Assembly (NCBI GenBank): GCA_002701395.1
Contig: NZVC01000028.1
Span: 97,140-161,139, forward strand
Source: Maritimibacter sp.
GTDB lineage: Bacteria; Pseudomonadota; Alphaproteobacteria; Rhodobacterales; Rhodobacteraceae
DNA: 64,000 nucleotides
Reading direction: 5' to 3'
Shown one piece after another: positions 44,184 through 53,439 of this stretch (positions are counted from its first letter, which is position 1; each line of letters starts with the position of its first letter). Under the pieces are notes generated by a model, which saw nothing but the letters and a program-made list of their open reading frames with translations, did no database searches and was not told the DNA's origin. The position numbers were made by a program, and so were the translations under genes.

Positions 44184-46523
44184 TTATGCGCGGGATGCGA
44201 CCGGGCCACCCGGCTTGTCACGCTTTAACCAGTGCCACGCGACGACCCCTGCCGCAAGAACCACGGCCACGGCCCAGACTGGTGGCGCCTTGGCCAGAGC
44301 CCCAAGCGCCAGCACCAGCCGCAGCATCGCCTCGATCCGGGTCATCCGGCCGCCGTCGAACCGGGCCAGCACGCTGGCCAGCAGGTACAGCGCCACGGCG
44401 ACCCGCACGGCGATCAGCGCCAGCGCGCCCCAGTGAACCGTACCGTCCAGCCCCGGCAGATAGCGGTCTCCGCCCGGCACCGGGTTCAGTTGCGCCGGTT
44501 CGATCAGCAGAAGCTCGGGGTAGAAGGCGAAGATAAAGGGGATGACGAACATCACGATCCCGGCCTTCACCGCGGCAAAGCCGGTGCCCATCGGGTCGCC
44601 CTTGGTGATCGACGCCGCCGCAAAGGCCGCCACGGCCACCGGCGGCGTGATCGCGCTGGCCACCGCGAAATAGAAGATGAACATATTCGCCGTGAAGGTC
44701 GCGATGCCTAGCCCCACCAGCATCGGCCCCATAAGAAGCGCCACGTTGATATAGGCGGGCACCGTCGGCATCCCCATGCCCAGCAGGATCGCCATCACCA
44801 TCGTCGCGCCCAGCGCGGCCACAAGGAACAGCCCGCTGTCGCCGATGGTCCCGCCCGAGGACCGCAGCCAGCCGATTATATCCACGGCGATGTAGTTCGA
44901 CAGACCCGTCAGGTTCAGACAGAAGTCGATGACCGAAACGGCAAGGAACATCAGGTACAGGCGGCTGACCAGCGTGCCCGCCTCGGCCAGCGCGGTGATG
45001 ATCAGGCCGGGCCGCTGCCGGATCTCGCGGTCGAGGAAGAACAGCACCACCAGCAGCGCCGTCGCCCACCAACCGGCGGACCCGGCGTCGCCTGCCGAGT
45101 TCTGGATCAATTGCAGCAGCCACGGCAGGTTCTCGGCGCGGCAGCCGTTCTCGGTCACGATCTTGGTCACGCCCCACAGGCCGGACAACGGGCCGCAGCC
45201 GATCGCCTCTTTCGGGGTCAGCAGCAGCACGAGGATCAGCAGGATCGGGGCGAAGATCATCAGCAGGTGAATCCGGTCCTCGCGCGTCAGCCGCATGTCG
45301 TCGGTGGCGTCGCCGACCGGCTGCAGCCCCTGCTTGCGGGCCTCGAACACCACGGTCAGGAACAGGCATCCGAAATAGGCGACCGCCGGGATCATCGCCG
45401 CGATGATCACGTCGCGATAGGGCACCACGGTCATCGCCGACAGCACGAAGGCCGCGACCCCCATCACCGGCGGCATGATCTGCCCGCCGGACGACGCCGC
45501 CGCCTCGATCCCGCCCGCGAAGTCGCGCCGGAAGCCGCGCTTCAGCATCATCGGGATCGTCAGAACGCCGGTGGACAGCACGTTGACCACGGGCCCGCCC
45601 GAGATCGTCCCGAACATGGCCGAGGACACGATGGCGGCATGGGCCGGTCCACCGCGCAGGCGACGGGTCCACAGGAAGGCGATCTTGATCAGCGACCGCC
45701 CGCCCGCCGACACCCCGAACAACGCGCCCAGCACGATATACGGAAACACGGTGTTCATCAGGATGCCCATGAACCGGCCCAACAGGCCCTGCCCATTGTT
45801 GACGAGGATGTCCTCGACATTGGGCCGGCCGTCGATCAGTTGGCGCGGCTCTCCGCCCAGCTTGGTGACGAGGTACTTGTTCATGTCGTCAGCGCCGAAC
45901 AGGTACCAGATGACCACCGTCAGCAGCGTGTAGGCCGCGATCACGATGGCCACCGCGACCAGCGACACGCCCCAGACCCGCACGTTATAGCCAAGGAACA
46001 CGGTCACCGCCGCCGCGATCAGCGGGAAGATCCACAGGCCCAGCGTGCGGATGCAGCTTGGATCGTCCACCGTGGTGGGCACCGGAAGGCCCATCATCTC
46101 GGCGAACTCTTTCTCTTCCTGCAGGCTGCGCGCGATCAACTCGGCACGTTCGCCGGTGAACTGGTCGATCAGGCAGACCGCGTCGATCTCGATGAGATAG
46201 CCCAGCGCGATCAGCGTCGCCATCGTGACCAGCGCAACGTCCATGAACAGACCGAAGCCCCGCTTGGCCGGGGCCTGCCCGGAAAAGCCGCGCGCGAAGG
46301 AATGTTCCAGCGCGACGATCGTCATCATAAGGACGAAGACCAGCGGGAACAGGTATTCGTAGGGAAAGCGCCGGATCACCGCGCCCTTGCCGAACGCCTG
46401 CTCGAAAGCGGCATCCAGCCCGGGAACCGCGGGCATGGTGTTCAGCAGTCCGATGATCACAAGGATCATGCCAAGCACGCGCGCCAGCCGGTGCGCGGTG
46501 TCACGTTCGACGGTGTCGGTCAT
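44184..46523 (-). CDS. TRAP transporter fused permease (4TM/12TM)
   Basis: 779 residues, a fusion of the small (DctQ-like) and large (DctM-like) TRAP membrane subunits. There are about 18 hydrophobic segments, with GPVVNVLSTGVLTIPMMLKRGF and LLGMGMPTVPAYINVALLMGP typical of the 12TM part. It is a secondary transporter driven by an ion gradient together with a periplasmic binding protein. The partner here is the TAXI-type protein encoded just upstream. The 51-base spacer between the two genes holds a strong hairpin. Confidence 0.95.
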   Translation of the reverse strand: MTDTVERDTAHRLARVLGMILVIIGLLNTMPAVPGLDAAFEQAFGKGAVIRRFPYEYLFPLVFVLMMTIVALEHSFARGFSGQAPAKRGFGLFMDVALVTMATLIALGYLIEIDAVCLIDQFTGERAELIARSLQEEKEFAEMMGLPVPTTVDDPSCIRTLGLWIFPLIAAAVTVFLGYNVRVWGVSLVAVAIVIAAYTLLTVVIWYLFGADDMNKYLVTKLGGEPRQLIDGRPNVEDILVNNGQGLLGRFMGILMNTVFPYIVLGALFGVSAGGRSLIKIAFLWTRRLRGGPAHAAIVSSAMFGTISGGPVVNVLSTGVLTIPMMLKRGFRRDFAGGIEAAASSGGQIMPPVMGVAAFVLSAMTVVPYRDVIIAAMIPAVAYFGCLFLTVVFEARKQGLQPVGDATDDMRLTREDRIHLLMIFAPILLILVLLLTPKEAIGCGPLSGLWGVTKIVTENGCRAENLPWLLQLIQNSAGDAGSAGWWATALLVVLFFLDREIRQRPGLIITALAEAGTLVSRLYLMFLAVSVIDFCLNLTGLSNYIAVDIIGWLRSSGGTIGDSGLFLVAALGATMVMAILLGMGMPTVPAYINVALLMGPMLVGLGIATFTANMFIFYFAVASAITPPVAVAAFAAASITKGDPMGTGFAAVKAGIVMFVIPFIFAFYPELLLIEPAQLNPVPGGDRYLPGLDGTVHWGALALIAVRVAVALYLLASVLARFDGGRMTRIEAMLRLVLALGALAKAPPVWAVAVVLAAGVVAWHWLKRDKPGGPVASRA

Positions 46524-46543
46524 CGCTTTGTCCCCGATAAGGT

Positions 46544-46566
46544 GGCCGGGCGCTGTCCGCCCGGCC
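46544..46566 (-). promoter_or_regulatory. Intercistronic hairpin between binding-protein and permease genes
   Basis: GGCCGGGCG and CGCCCGGCC form a perfect nine-bp stem with a five-base loop and no T-run. A structure in this place commonly stabilises the upstream mRNA so that the binding protein is made in excess of the permease. Confidence 0.5.
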
Positions 46567-46574
46567 GTGTGGGA

Positions 46575-47630
46575 TCACCCTTCGGCTTTGGCGCAGTCGG
46601 GCACTTCGTAGCCCGCCTCTTCCCATGCCGCGACGGCGCCGGGGTGGTACTTCAGCGGGTTCGCACCGCAGAAGCCGCTTAGATCGGCGTCCAGCACGCC
46701 GATGTTGATGTTGCCGGCATAGGGCGTCTTGGCCTTCATGCGGTCCATCGCTTCGATATACGCCGCGGTCAGCGCCTTGGCGGTATCGAAGTCCATGTCC
46801 TTGTGCACCACGTCCGCGAAGGCGGTGCCCAGCCCACGGAACACGCCGTCTTCAGAGACCAGACGCACGCCATCGGTATAGCCCATGTCTTCCCAAGCGA
46901 CCGAGATCGGGACGTTGCCGGGCGCGTTGAACAGCTTGCTGTAGGCGTCGCTTTCGAACACGTCCTTGGGCGTCGACACGATCACCACGTTGCCAGCGGC
47001 CTGCATCGTCGTGACACGGGACGACGGGAAGGTCAGCGGCACCACGAACGCATCCATCGAGCCGTCGACCAGTTGCGTCGCAAGCTGTGCCCAGTTCGCC
47101 TGGTGGCCGGTGTAGTCCTCGCCATCGGTCAGGCCCGCCGCACCGGCGATCGCCTGCCGCGCGTTGACCAGCGCGGCGCCCCGCGGGGGGCCGTTCCAGA
47201 CATTCTTGCCGGCAAGGTCGTCCCAGGACTCGATGCCCTCGCTTTCCAGCGCGATCAGCCCGTAGGCCCCCGCGTTGTAGGGGTACAACGCGCGCAGGTT
47301 CGACGCGAGCTCGGCGCCCTTCTCGGGCCCGATGCTGGAAAACGGCCCGCGCCCCGCGTTCAGCAGGAACGGCAGGATCAGCGGCATCGCCGAGATGTCC
47401 GTCTTGCCTTCCGCGATGTTGACGATCGAGTTGGTCAGGGTCTGGCCTTCCTGCACCTGCAGGTTGGCAATCCCGGCTTCCGCCGCGATCTCTGCCAGAT
47501 GCAGGATCGAAACGTGCGGGCTGTTGCCCGGGCTGGCCGTTTCGGCGGTCAGGTTGGCCTGCGCGCTGGCGCCGGTGGCGATGACGGCTGCCACCGCGGA
47601 CGCGGTCATGGCCCTCGTCAGGATGTTCAT
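46575..47630 (-). CDS. TAXI-family TRAP solute-binding protein
   Basis: 351 residues. The signal peptide ends SAQA near residue 24. The mature part begins NLTAETASPGNSPHV and continues with the TAXI-type pattern (INIAEGKTDISAMPLI-like segment, NVWNGPPRGAALVNARQAI). It binds a small organic solute in the periplasm and feeds the fused permease. Ligand unknown, and a sulfatase gene directly upstream suggests a sulfated or phosphonate compound. Ribosome site AGGAG. Confidence 0.93.
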   Translation of the reverse strand: MNILTRAMTASAVAAVIATGASAQANLTAETASPGNSPHVSILHLAEIAAEAGIANLQVQEGQTLTNSIVNIAEGKTDISAMPLILPFLLNAGRGPFSSIGPEKGAELASNLRALYPYNAGAYGLIALESEGIESWDDLAGKNVWNGPPRGAALVNARQAIAGAAGLTDGEDYTGHQANWAQLATQLVDGSMDAFVVPLTFPSSRVTTMQAAGNVVIVSTPKDVFESDAYSKLFNAPGNVPISVAWEDMGYTDGVRLVSEDGVFRGLGTAFADVVHKDMDFDTAKALTAAYIEAMDRMKAKTPYAGNINIGVLDADLSGFCGANPLKYHPGAVAAWEEAGYEVPDCAKAEG

Positions 47631-47686
47631 GGATGCTCCTCCCAAGTTGTGTGTAGACACGCCGCCCTCCCCGGCGGCGCGGGTCT

Positions 47687-49375
47687 TCAGGTCTGTTCCG
47701 TTTGTCTTCCCGTCTTCATGTCCTTCGCCTTTCGCCCACGGTAGTGCACCGAAAGTTCCAGCGGAATGTCATTCTCGTCGTAGACACCGATGATCACGCC
47801 ACGGCGGCGGGTCGAGGTGCGCATCTCGATCAGCTGCTCCTCGGTACGCGTCGTCCGCTGCGAGGTGCGGCGGGCCCAGCGGAACAGCTTGTCGTACATC
47901 CGCTCGATCACCGGGGCCATGTCGGCGCGGTCGCCAAGGTCGGTCAACTCGTGCGGGTCGTTGACCAAGTCAAACAGGATCGGACGGAACCCGCCCTCGC
48001 AGTGGATCAGCTTCCAGTCCTTGTCGGCCACCATGAACATCACCGCCTCGCGGACGTTCAGGCCCAGCTTGTCGGCCAGCGGCGTGGCCGCATAGTCGTA
48101 TTCGCAGATCACGTGGTCGCGCGGCATCTCGGTCGCGGTGCCGTGCAGGATCGGCAGCAGCGAATGCCCCTCTAGGATGTGCGACGCCGGTTTGCCGCCC
48201 GCGACCTCGACGAAGGTCGGCGCAAAGTCGATGCACTCCACCAGCGCGTCAGACACCGTTCCGCGCGTCGCGTCCGCCTTTGGCGAGGGGTCGTAGACGA
48301 TCAGCGGCACGCGGGTCGAGGTGTCGTGGAAGAACTGCTTTTCCCCCATCCAGTGATCGCCAAGGAAATCGCCGTGGTCCGAGGTCAGGACGATCATCGT
48401 CTCGTCCATCCGCCCGGTGTCTTCCAGCCACTTGAACAGACGGCCCATCTGGTCGTCGCACTGCTTGATCAGGCCCATGTAGGCGGGGATCACCGCGTTC
48501 CGGATCTTGTCGGTCGAGAACGCCTTGCCCACGGGGCTTTCCATCATCCCTTTCAGAACCGGATGCGCGTCGTCGTATTCCGCCGCGCTGCGGATCGGCG
48601 CCTGCACATGCTCGGGGCCGTACATGTCGTGATAGGGCTCGGGCACGATATAAGGCCAGTGCGGCTTGATATACGACAGGTGGCACATCCACGGGCCGTC
48701 GTGCCCCTCGATGAACTCCATCGCGCGGGTGGTCATATAAGGCGTTTCGCTGTCCTCGTCCGCGATGTTCGCCGCCTCGGTCGAATTCTTCAGGAACCAG
48801 CCCGACAGCACGTTGCCCTCGGCATCGATGCCCGAGTTGGCGAAGTCGTGCCACGGGTTCTCGGACTCGTATCCGCGCGCCTTCAGGTAGTTGGTGTAGT
48901 TGTGGGCATTGGTGATGCCGCCCTCGGCAAAGCTGCCGTCCGGGCCCTTGGTGACCATGCCGTCATCGCGTTCCCAGATGTCGAAGCCGCATTCCGCCAC
49001 CCGCGCGCCGATCTTCGAATCCGGGTCCAGTCCAAGGCGTGCCATCCCCTCTTCGTCGGCTTCCATGTGGGTCTTGCCGACCAGCCACGCGTCCATACCG
49101 GCGTCGCGCAGGTGATCGCCCATCGTCATCTCGCCCACCTTTAGCGGCGTGAAGTTCCAGCTGGCGCCGTGGCTGTGGACGTAGCGGCCGGTGTAGGTCG
49201 ACATGCGGGACGAACCGCAGATCGGCGACTGGATGTAGGCGCGCGTGAAGCGCACGCCCTTCGACGCCAGACGGTCGATGTGCGGCGTGTGCAGATGCTT
49301 GTGTCCGTAACAGCCAAGGTAGTCCCACCGCAGTTGGTCGAACATGATGAATAGAATGTTCTTCGGCTTGGCCAT
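47687..49375 (-). CDS. Sulfatase / phosphonate monoester hydrolase-like enzyme
   Basis: 562 residues of the alkaline-phosphatase superfamily. The metal site begins NILFIMFDQLRWDYLGCYG (Asp13). The formylglycine position is Cys53 in SPICGSSRMSTYTGR (CxxxR type), and the second metal motif is VLTSDHGDFLGDH. Activity needs conversion of the Cys to formylglycine by a maturase not seen in the window. No signal peptide, so cytosolic, which fits uptake of the intact substrate by the TRAP system. Family resemblance does not separate sulfatase from phosphonate monoester hydrolase. Confidence 0.92.
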   Translation of the reverse strand: MAKPKNILFIMFDQLRWDYLGCYGHKHLHTPHIDRLASKGVRFTRAYIQSPICGSSRMSTYTGRYVHSHGASWNFTPLKVGEMTMGDHLRDAGMDAWLVGKTHMEADEEGMARLGLDPDSKIGARVAECGFDIWERDDGMVTKGPDGSFAEGGITNAHNYTNYLKARGYESENPWHDFANSGIDAEGNVLSGWFLKNSTEAANIADEDSETPYMTTRAMEFIEGHDGPWMCHLSYIKPHWPYIVPEPYHDMYGPEHVQAPIRSAAEYDDAHPVLKGMMESPVGKAFSTDKIRNAVIPAYMGLIKQCDDQMGRLFKWLEDTGRMDETMIVLTSDHGDFLGDHWMGEKQFFHDTSTRVPLIVYDPSPKADATRGTVSDALVECIDFAPTFVEVAGGKPASHILEGHSLLPILHGTATEMPRDHVICEYDYAATPLADKLGLNVREAVMFMVADKDWKLIHCEGGFRPILFDLVNDPHELTDLGDRADMAPVIERMYDKLFRWARRTSQRTTRTEEQLIEMRTSTRRRGVIIGVYDENDIPLELSVHYRGRKAKDMKTGRQTEQT

Positions 49376-49503
49376 GCGTCCCGGATCCAGCACCGCGTTG
49401 CGTCGCGCCGCCGGGATCCTCCTCCCTGTTTCCTCGGCAATCAGGCTAGCGGCGCGCCAACCGCGAAGGAAATATCAATTTCGGTGAAGGCATAACCTGA
49501 ATG

Positions 49504-50421
49504 TTATGACAGACCCAGATCCGCCACCTCGTCCCGGATCGTCTGGATCAGCAGTTGCGCCGGGGCGGACAGCTTGCGCCCCGCGACATTGGAGATCCCC
49601 ACGGCGCCCATCAGTTGCGGCGCATCCACCGCCAGCGTCACGACATCGCCGGCGGCGACCTCTTTGCGCATCGCGCCAAGCGGCAGGCAGACGACGGCGT
49701 CCGACGCTTGCAGGTAGTTGCGCGAGAACTCAAAAGACACGGTTTCGATCAGGTTGGTGAAGCCGCTGACGCCTTGGCTGATGATGAAGCGGTTGATCTC
49801 GTCCCGGATGATCGTGCCGCCGGACGGCAGGATGACCGGGAAGTCATCGACCTCTGCCACGGACACGCCGGAGCGCGCCGCCAACGGATGCCCGGCGCGT
49901 GCGAAGAACACCAAACCCTCGGTATAGAGATGCTCGAAGTTCAGACCGGCCATCTTTTCGGCCGCCGTGATGCGGCCAAAGCCGAAATCCACGAAACCGT
50001 CCCGCAAGCGGTGGTGCAGCAGACCGCTGGCGATGGTCTCAAGGACGACGTCCACCTCGGGGTACAGCGATTTGAACCGCCGCACCGCGCCCGGCATCAC
50101 CACCCGCACCACGTTGGGCATCGCGAAGGCGGTGACCTTCTCGGCCCCCATCTGGCCGCGCATCGTCTCTATTCCACGGTCAACCTGCCCAAGTCCTGCG
50201 CTGACGTAGGACAAAAGCGTGCGGCCCGCTTCGTTCAGCTCCAGCCCGGTGGCGGTTCGATCGAACAGCGGCGAGCCCATCTCTTCCTCGAACTCGCGCA
50301 GCGACCGGGAAACGCCGGGCTGCACCGTGCCCAGCGCCTCGGCGGCGCGGGTGGCAGATCCGTGGCGGGCGACGGCAAGGAAGCAGCGCAGGTGGCGCAT
50401 ACGAATTCGGTTATGGCTCAT
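49504..50421 (-). CDS. LysR-family transcriptional regulator
   Basis: 305 residues. N-terminal winged helix (about 6-65: MRHLRCFLAVARHGSATRAAEALGTVQPGVSRSLREFEEE) and a C-terminal two-lobed effector domain. It lies 128 bases upstream of the sulfatase gene on the same strand, so it may head or regulate the sulfatase-TAXI-TRAP-SDR cluster. LysR proteins more often stand divergent from their targets. The effector is unknown, likely the cluster's substrate or product. Confidence 0.94.
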   Translation of the reverse strand: MSHNRIRMRHLRCFLAVARHGSATRAAEALGTVQPGVSRSLREFEEEMGSPLFDRTATGLELNEAGRTLLSYVSAGLGQVDRGIETMRGQMGAEKVTAFAMPNVVRVVMPGAVRRFKSLYPEVDVVLETIASGLLHHRLRDGFVDFGFGRITAAEKMAGLNFEHLYTEGLVFFARAGHPLAARSGVSVAEVDDFPVILPSGGTIIRDEINRFIISQGVSGFTNLIETVSFEFSRNYLQASDAVVCLPLGAMRKEVAAGDVVTLAVDAPQLMGAVGISNVAGRKLSAPAQLLIQTIRDEVADLGLS

Positions 50422-50590
50422 GGCCCCACAGTTCCCGATTTTTGGGCAAAACGAAAGAATCCAGCCGCCGACGGTCCGCGTTTGAAGGCGCGCGGCGCCG
50501 ATTCATCCACAGGCAATCGCCGCGCTGTCACCTTGCTGTTGCATCCCGGCGCTAGCCCAACCCGGAACAACACAACAAGGGGACAGTTCC

Positions 50591-52750
50591 ATGCTCAGCA
50601 AACTGCTGCTTGCGGCATCGACACTCGCGCTTGCCGCGGGGGCCGAGGCCCAAGTCTTCAACCGGATCGCCAGCTATCCGGTGTCCGAGAACACGGGCGC
50701 CGATGCCGACACCGAAACCTCGCCCGAGATCATCGCGGCCACCGAGGACGGAATGACGCTGCTTTACTCGGACAGCCCGCTGGGCGTGATCGGCATGATC
50801 GACATCTCGGACCCTGCGGCCCCGATGGGCAAAGGCGTCGTCGAGATGGACGGCGAACCGACCGCCGTGTCCGTCATCGGCACGATCGCCTTCGCCGGGG
50901 TGAACACCTCGGAAAGCTACACCGATCCGTCGGGCAAGATGGTGTCCATCGACACCGCAACCGGAGAGATCACCGGCGAATGCACGCTGGCCGGCCAGCC
51001 GGATTCCACCGCCCCCGCGAAGGACGGGTCCTTCGTCGTCATCGCCATCGAGAACGAGCGTGACGAAGATCTGGGCGACGGCGGCCTGCCGCAGATGCCC
51101 GCGGGCGCCGTGCAGATCGTTCCCGTCACCGACGGCGCGATGGAGTGCGACGCGATCATCACCGCCGACGTGACCGGCCTTGCCGACATCGCGCCGGAAG
51201 ATCCCGAGCCCGAGTTCGTCGACGTGAACGACGCCGGGCAGATCGCCGTGACGCTGCAGGAAAACAACCACATCGTCATCCTCGACGCGGACGGCAGCAT
51301 CGCCAACCATTTCTCGGCCGGTGCCGTCGACCTCGAAGGTATCGACACGCAGGAGGAAGGCGCGCTGGTCTTCACCGACAGCCAGCCCGGCCGCCTGCGC
51401 GAACCCGATGCGGTTCAGTGGCTGGACAACGACCGCCTTGTGATCGCCAACGAAGGTGACTGGAACGGCGGCGCGCGCGGGTTCACCATCTTCAACAAGG
51501 ATGGCACCGAGCTGTACGAGAACTACACCGGCATCGAGTACGAAGCCGTGATGGCCGGGCACTATCCGGAAGACCGTTCTGGCAACAAGGGCGTCGAGCC
51601 CGAGGGGATGGAAGTCGGCGTCTTCGGCGACGACACCTATATCTTCCTGCTGCTGGAACGCGCTTCGCTGGTCGGCGTGTACCGGGATACCGGCGGCGAC
51701 CCCGAGTTCATCCAGCTGCTGCCGTCGGGCATCGGCCCGGAAGGCGCCTATGCGATCCCGTCGCGCAACCTTCTGGTCACTGCCAACGAAGCCGATCTTG
51801 GCCCCGACGGCGGTGTGCGCGCGCATGTGATGCTGTACGAACTGGGCGACGGTCCGGCCGCTTATCCGCAGATCAAGTCCACGATGGACGACGAAGGCCG
51901 TCCGATCGGCTGGGGTGCGCTTTCTGGTCTTGCCGCTGACCCCGCAACGGCCGGTACGCTTTATGCCGTGTCGGACAGCTTTTACGGCATGCAGCCCGCG
52001 ATCTTCACCATCGACGCGACGCAGACCCCGGCGCTGATCACCGACAAGCTGGTGCTGACGCGCGAAGGCGTTCCGGCGCAGGGGCTCGACCTTGAAGGCG
52101 TGTTCGCCAACGACGACGGCACCTTCTACGTCGCGTCCGAGGGCCGTCTTGACCGTGGCGTCCTGCACGCGATCTACCACGTCGGCGCGGATGGCGAGAT
52201 CGAAGAGACGATCCCCTTCCCGAAAGAGATCATGGCCGTCGAACGCCGCTGGGCCGCCGAGGGCGTCACCCGTATCGGCGATGTCCTGTGGGTCGCGATT
52301 CAGCGCGAGTTCGACGACGATCCGGCGAACCAGGTCAAGCTTCTGTCCTATGACCTAGAATCGAAAGAATGGGGCGGCGTTGCCTATCCGACCGAAGCCG
52401 TCGAAAGCGGCTGGGTCGGTCTGTCGGACATCACCTTCGCGGGTGGCGACGTGGTCTATATCATCGAGCGCGACAACCAGATCGGCGCCAACGCCGCCAT
52501 CAAGCGCCTGTATTCTGTGCCGCTGGCGGATCTGGAACCCGTCGCTCTGACCGAAGAGCTGCCGGTCGTCACCAAGACGATGGTCTACGACTTCATCCCC
52601 GACCTGCAGGCGCTGAACGGCTTTGTCGTCGACAAGATCGAAGGCTTCACCATCGACGCGGACGGTAACGCCTTTGCGGCGACCGACAACGGCGGCGTCG
52701 ACGACAGCTCGGGCGAGACGCTGTTCTTCAAGGTCGAGATGGACATGTGA
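50591..52750 (+). CDS. Secreted phytase-like esterase with N-terminal beta-propeller-like region
   Basis: 719 residues. The signal peptide ends AGAEAQ near residue 21. The N-terminal ~300 residues have repeated short units (VSENTGADADTETSPEIIAATEDGM, PAKDGSFVVIAIENERDED, DAVQWLDNDRLVIANEGDW) like LVIVD/choice-of-anchor-I proteins. The C-terminal ~330 fit the esterase-like phytase family (GALSGLAADPATAGTLYAVSDS, GLDLEGVFANDDGTFYVASEGR, KIEGFTIDADGNAFAATDNGG). The acidic, beta-rich mature part is periplasmic or extracellular and probably binds calcium. A strong terminator follows. It is monocistronic. Confidence 0.88.
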   Translation: MLSKLLLAASTLALAAGAEAQVFNRIASYPVSENTGADADTETSPEIIAATEDGMTLLYSDSPLGVIGMIDISDPAAPMGKGVVEMDGEPTAVSVIGTIAFAGVNTSESYTDPSGKMVSIDTATGEITGECTLAGQPDSTAPAKDGSFVVIAIENERDEDLGDGGLPQMPAGAVQIVPVTDGAMECDAIITADVTGLADIAPEDPEPEFVDVNDAGQIAVTLQENNHIVILDADGSIANHFSAGAVDLEGIDTQEEGALVFTDSQPGRLREPDAVQWLDNDRLVIANEGDWNGGARGFTIFNKDGTELYENYTGIEYEAVMAGHYPEDRSGNKGVEPEGMEVGVFGDDTYIFLLLERASLVGVYRDTGGDPEFIQLLPSGIGPEGAYAIPSRNLLVTANEADLGPDGGVRAHVMLYELGDGPAAYPQIKSTMDDEGRPIGWGALSGLAADPATAGTLYAVSDSFYGMQPAIFTIDATQTPALITDKLVLTREGVPAQGLDLEGVFANDDGTFYVASEGRLDRGVLHAIYHVGADGEIEETIPFPKEIMAVERRWAAEGVTRIGDVLWVAIQREFDDDPANQVKLLSYDLESKEWGGVAYPTEAVESGWVGLSDITFAGGDVVYIIERDNQIGANAAIKRLYSVPLADLEPVALTEELPVVTKTMVYDFIPDLQALNGFVVDKIEGFTIDADGNAFAATDNGGVDDSSGETLFFKVEMDM

Positions 52751-52798
52751 TCAGGCGGCAGGCTGCGCGTTCCGCAAGGCCTGCCCCCCAAAAAGATT

Positions 52799-52836
52799 GC
52801 CGCCGCGCGACCCCCATCGCGCGGCGGCTTTTCTTT
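52799..52836 (+). terminator. Rho-independent terminator of the phytase-like gene
   Basis: GCCGCCGCGCGA and TCGCGCGGCGGC pair perfectly around a six-base loop, followed by TTTTCTTT. Confidence 0.9.
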
Positions 52837-52851
52837 GCGCAAGTGCCGGGC

Positions 52852-53055
52852 TCAGTCTACGAAACCAAGCCTGTCGAGCGCCTCGCGCGCCACGCCGGAT
52901 TGACCAGGCGCCTTCGACATAACGATGTCGTTCAGTTGCCGGACAATGTGGTGCAGTTCACGAGAGTTCAGTCTGTTTCGCACGAATTCGTGCAATTCGG
53001 TGGCCGACAGATCGTTGATCCGACGCGCCAACCCCATCCTGGCTGTGTCTGCCAT
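52852..53055 (-). CDS. Small helical protein of unknown function
   Basis: 67 residues, no signal or membrane segment, predicted as three helices (LARRINDLSATELHEFVRNRLNS, RELHHIVRQLNDIVMS, SGVAREALDRLGF). Not a family I recognise. The ATG at 53055 is preceded by GGGAG, and an ATG four codons upstream is possible. It is divergent from the PLDc_N/AI-2E pair. An imperfect EcfG-like motif on the minus strand (GGAAC-N17-AGTT, 53176-53201) overlaps the perfect plus-strand one. Confidence 0.65.
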   Translation of the reverse strand: MADTARMGLARRINDLSATELHEFVRNRLNSRELHHIVRQLNDIVMSKAPGQSGVAREALDRLGFVD

Positions 53056-53173
53056 ATCGCTCCCCATAAGCATGAAGAATTTATGACTCGTGGATACGAT
53101 TCGGTAAAGGTTCAGATGTTGGAAAAGTGGCACAATTGCGGCGCACGCAGCCAAAATTCCGCGCTGCGGCATC

Positions 53174-53199
53174 GGAACTTTCGGCCGACCGCCCGCGTT
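53174..53199 (+). promoter_or_regulatory. EcfG-type promoter of the PLDc_N/AI-2E operon
   Basis: GGAAC (53174-53178), 17-base spacer, CGTT (53196-53199), a perfect consensus match 31 bases before the ATG. Confidence 0.7.
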
Positions 53200-53229
53200 C
53201 CCTAGGGAAATGGAATTTCGCGGAGTTGC

Positions 53230-53439
53230 ATGATGGGGCAATTAAGTATGTTCGAGCTTTCCGGAATCGGCGGGCTTATTCTTCTGGCGCTGGACATCTA
53301 CGCGCTGGTTTCGATCGTGTCTTCGGACGCTTCGACAGCGAAGAAAGTGATCTGGTCGCTGGCCGTGATCATCTTCCCGCTTGTGGGCTTTATCGCCTGG
53401 CTGTTGTTCGGCCCGCGCGGCAGCCCGCGGCATGCCTGA
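53230..53439 (+). CDS. PLDc_N-domain small membrane protein
   Basis: 69 residues with two membrane helices (GIGGLILLALDIYALVSIV and KKVIWSLAVIIFPLVGFIAWLLFG), ending in the GPR typical of the PLDc_N (cardiolipin-synthase N-terminal) domain. It stands alone, without the phospholipase part. Such proteins are common stress-induced membrane proteins. It overlaps the AI-2E transporter gene by eight bases and is preceded by an EcfG-type promoter. Confidence 0.88.
   Translation: MMGQLSMFELSGIGGLILLALDIYALVSIVSSDASTAKKVIWSLAVIIFPLVGFIAWLLFGPRGSPRHA

Noticed and set aside
53381-53431. Longer start of the AI-2E transporter gene at 53381
   Set aside because: It lies within the PLDc_N gene in another frame and adds a Cys/Ala-rich stretch. 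The ATG at 53432 fits the family.
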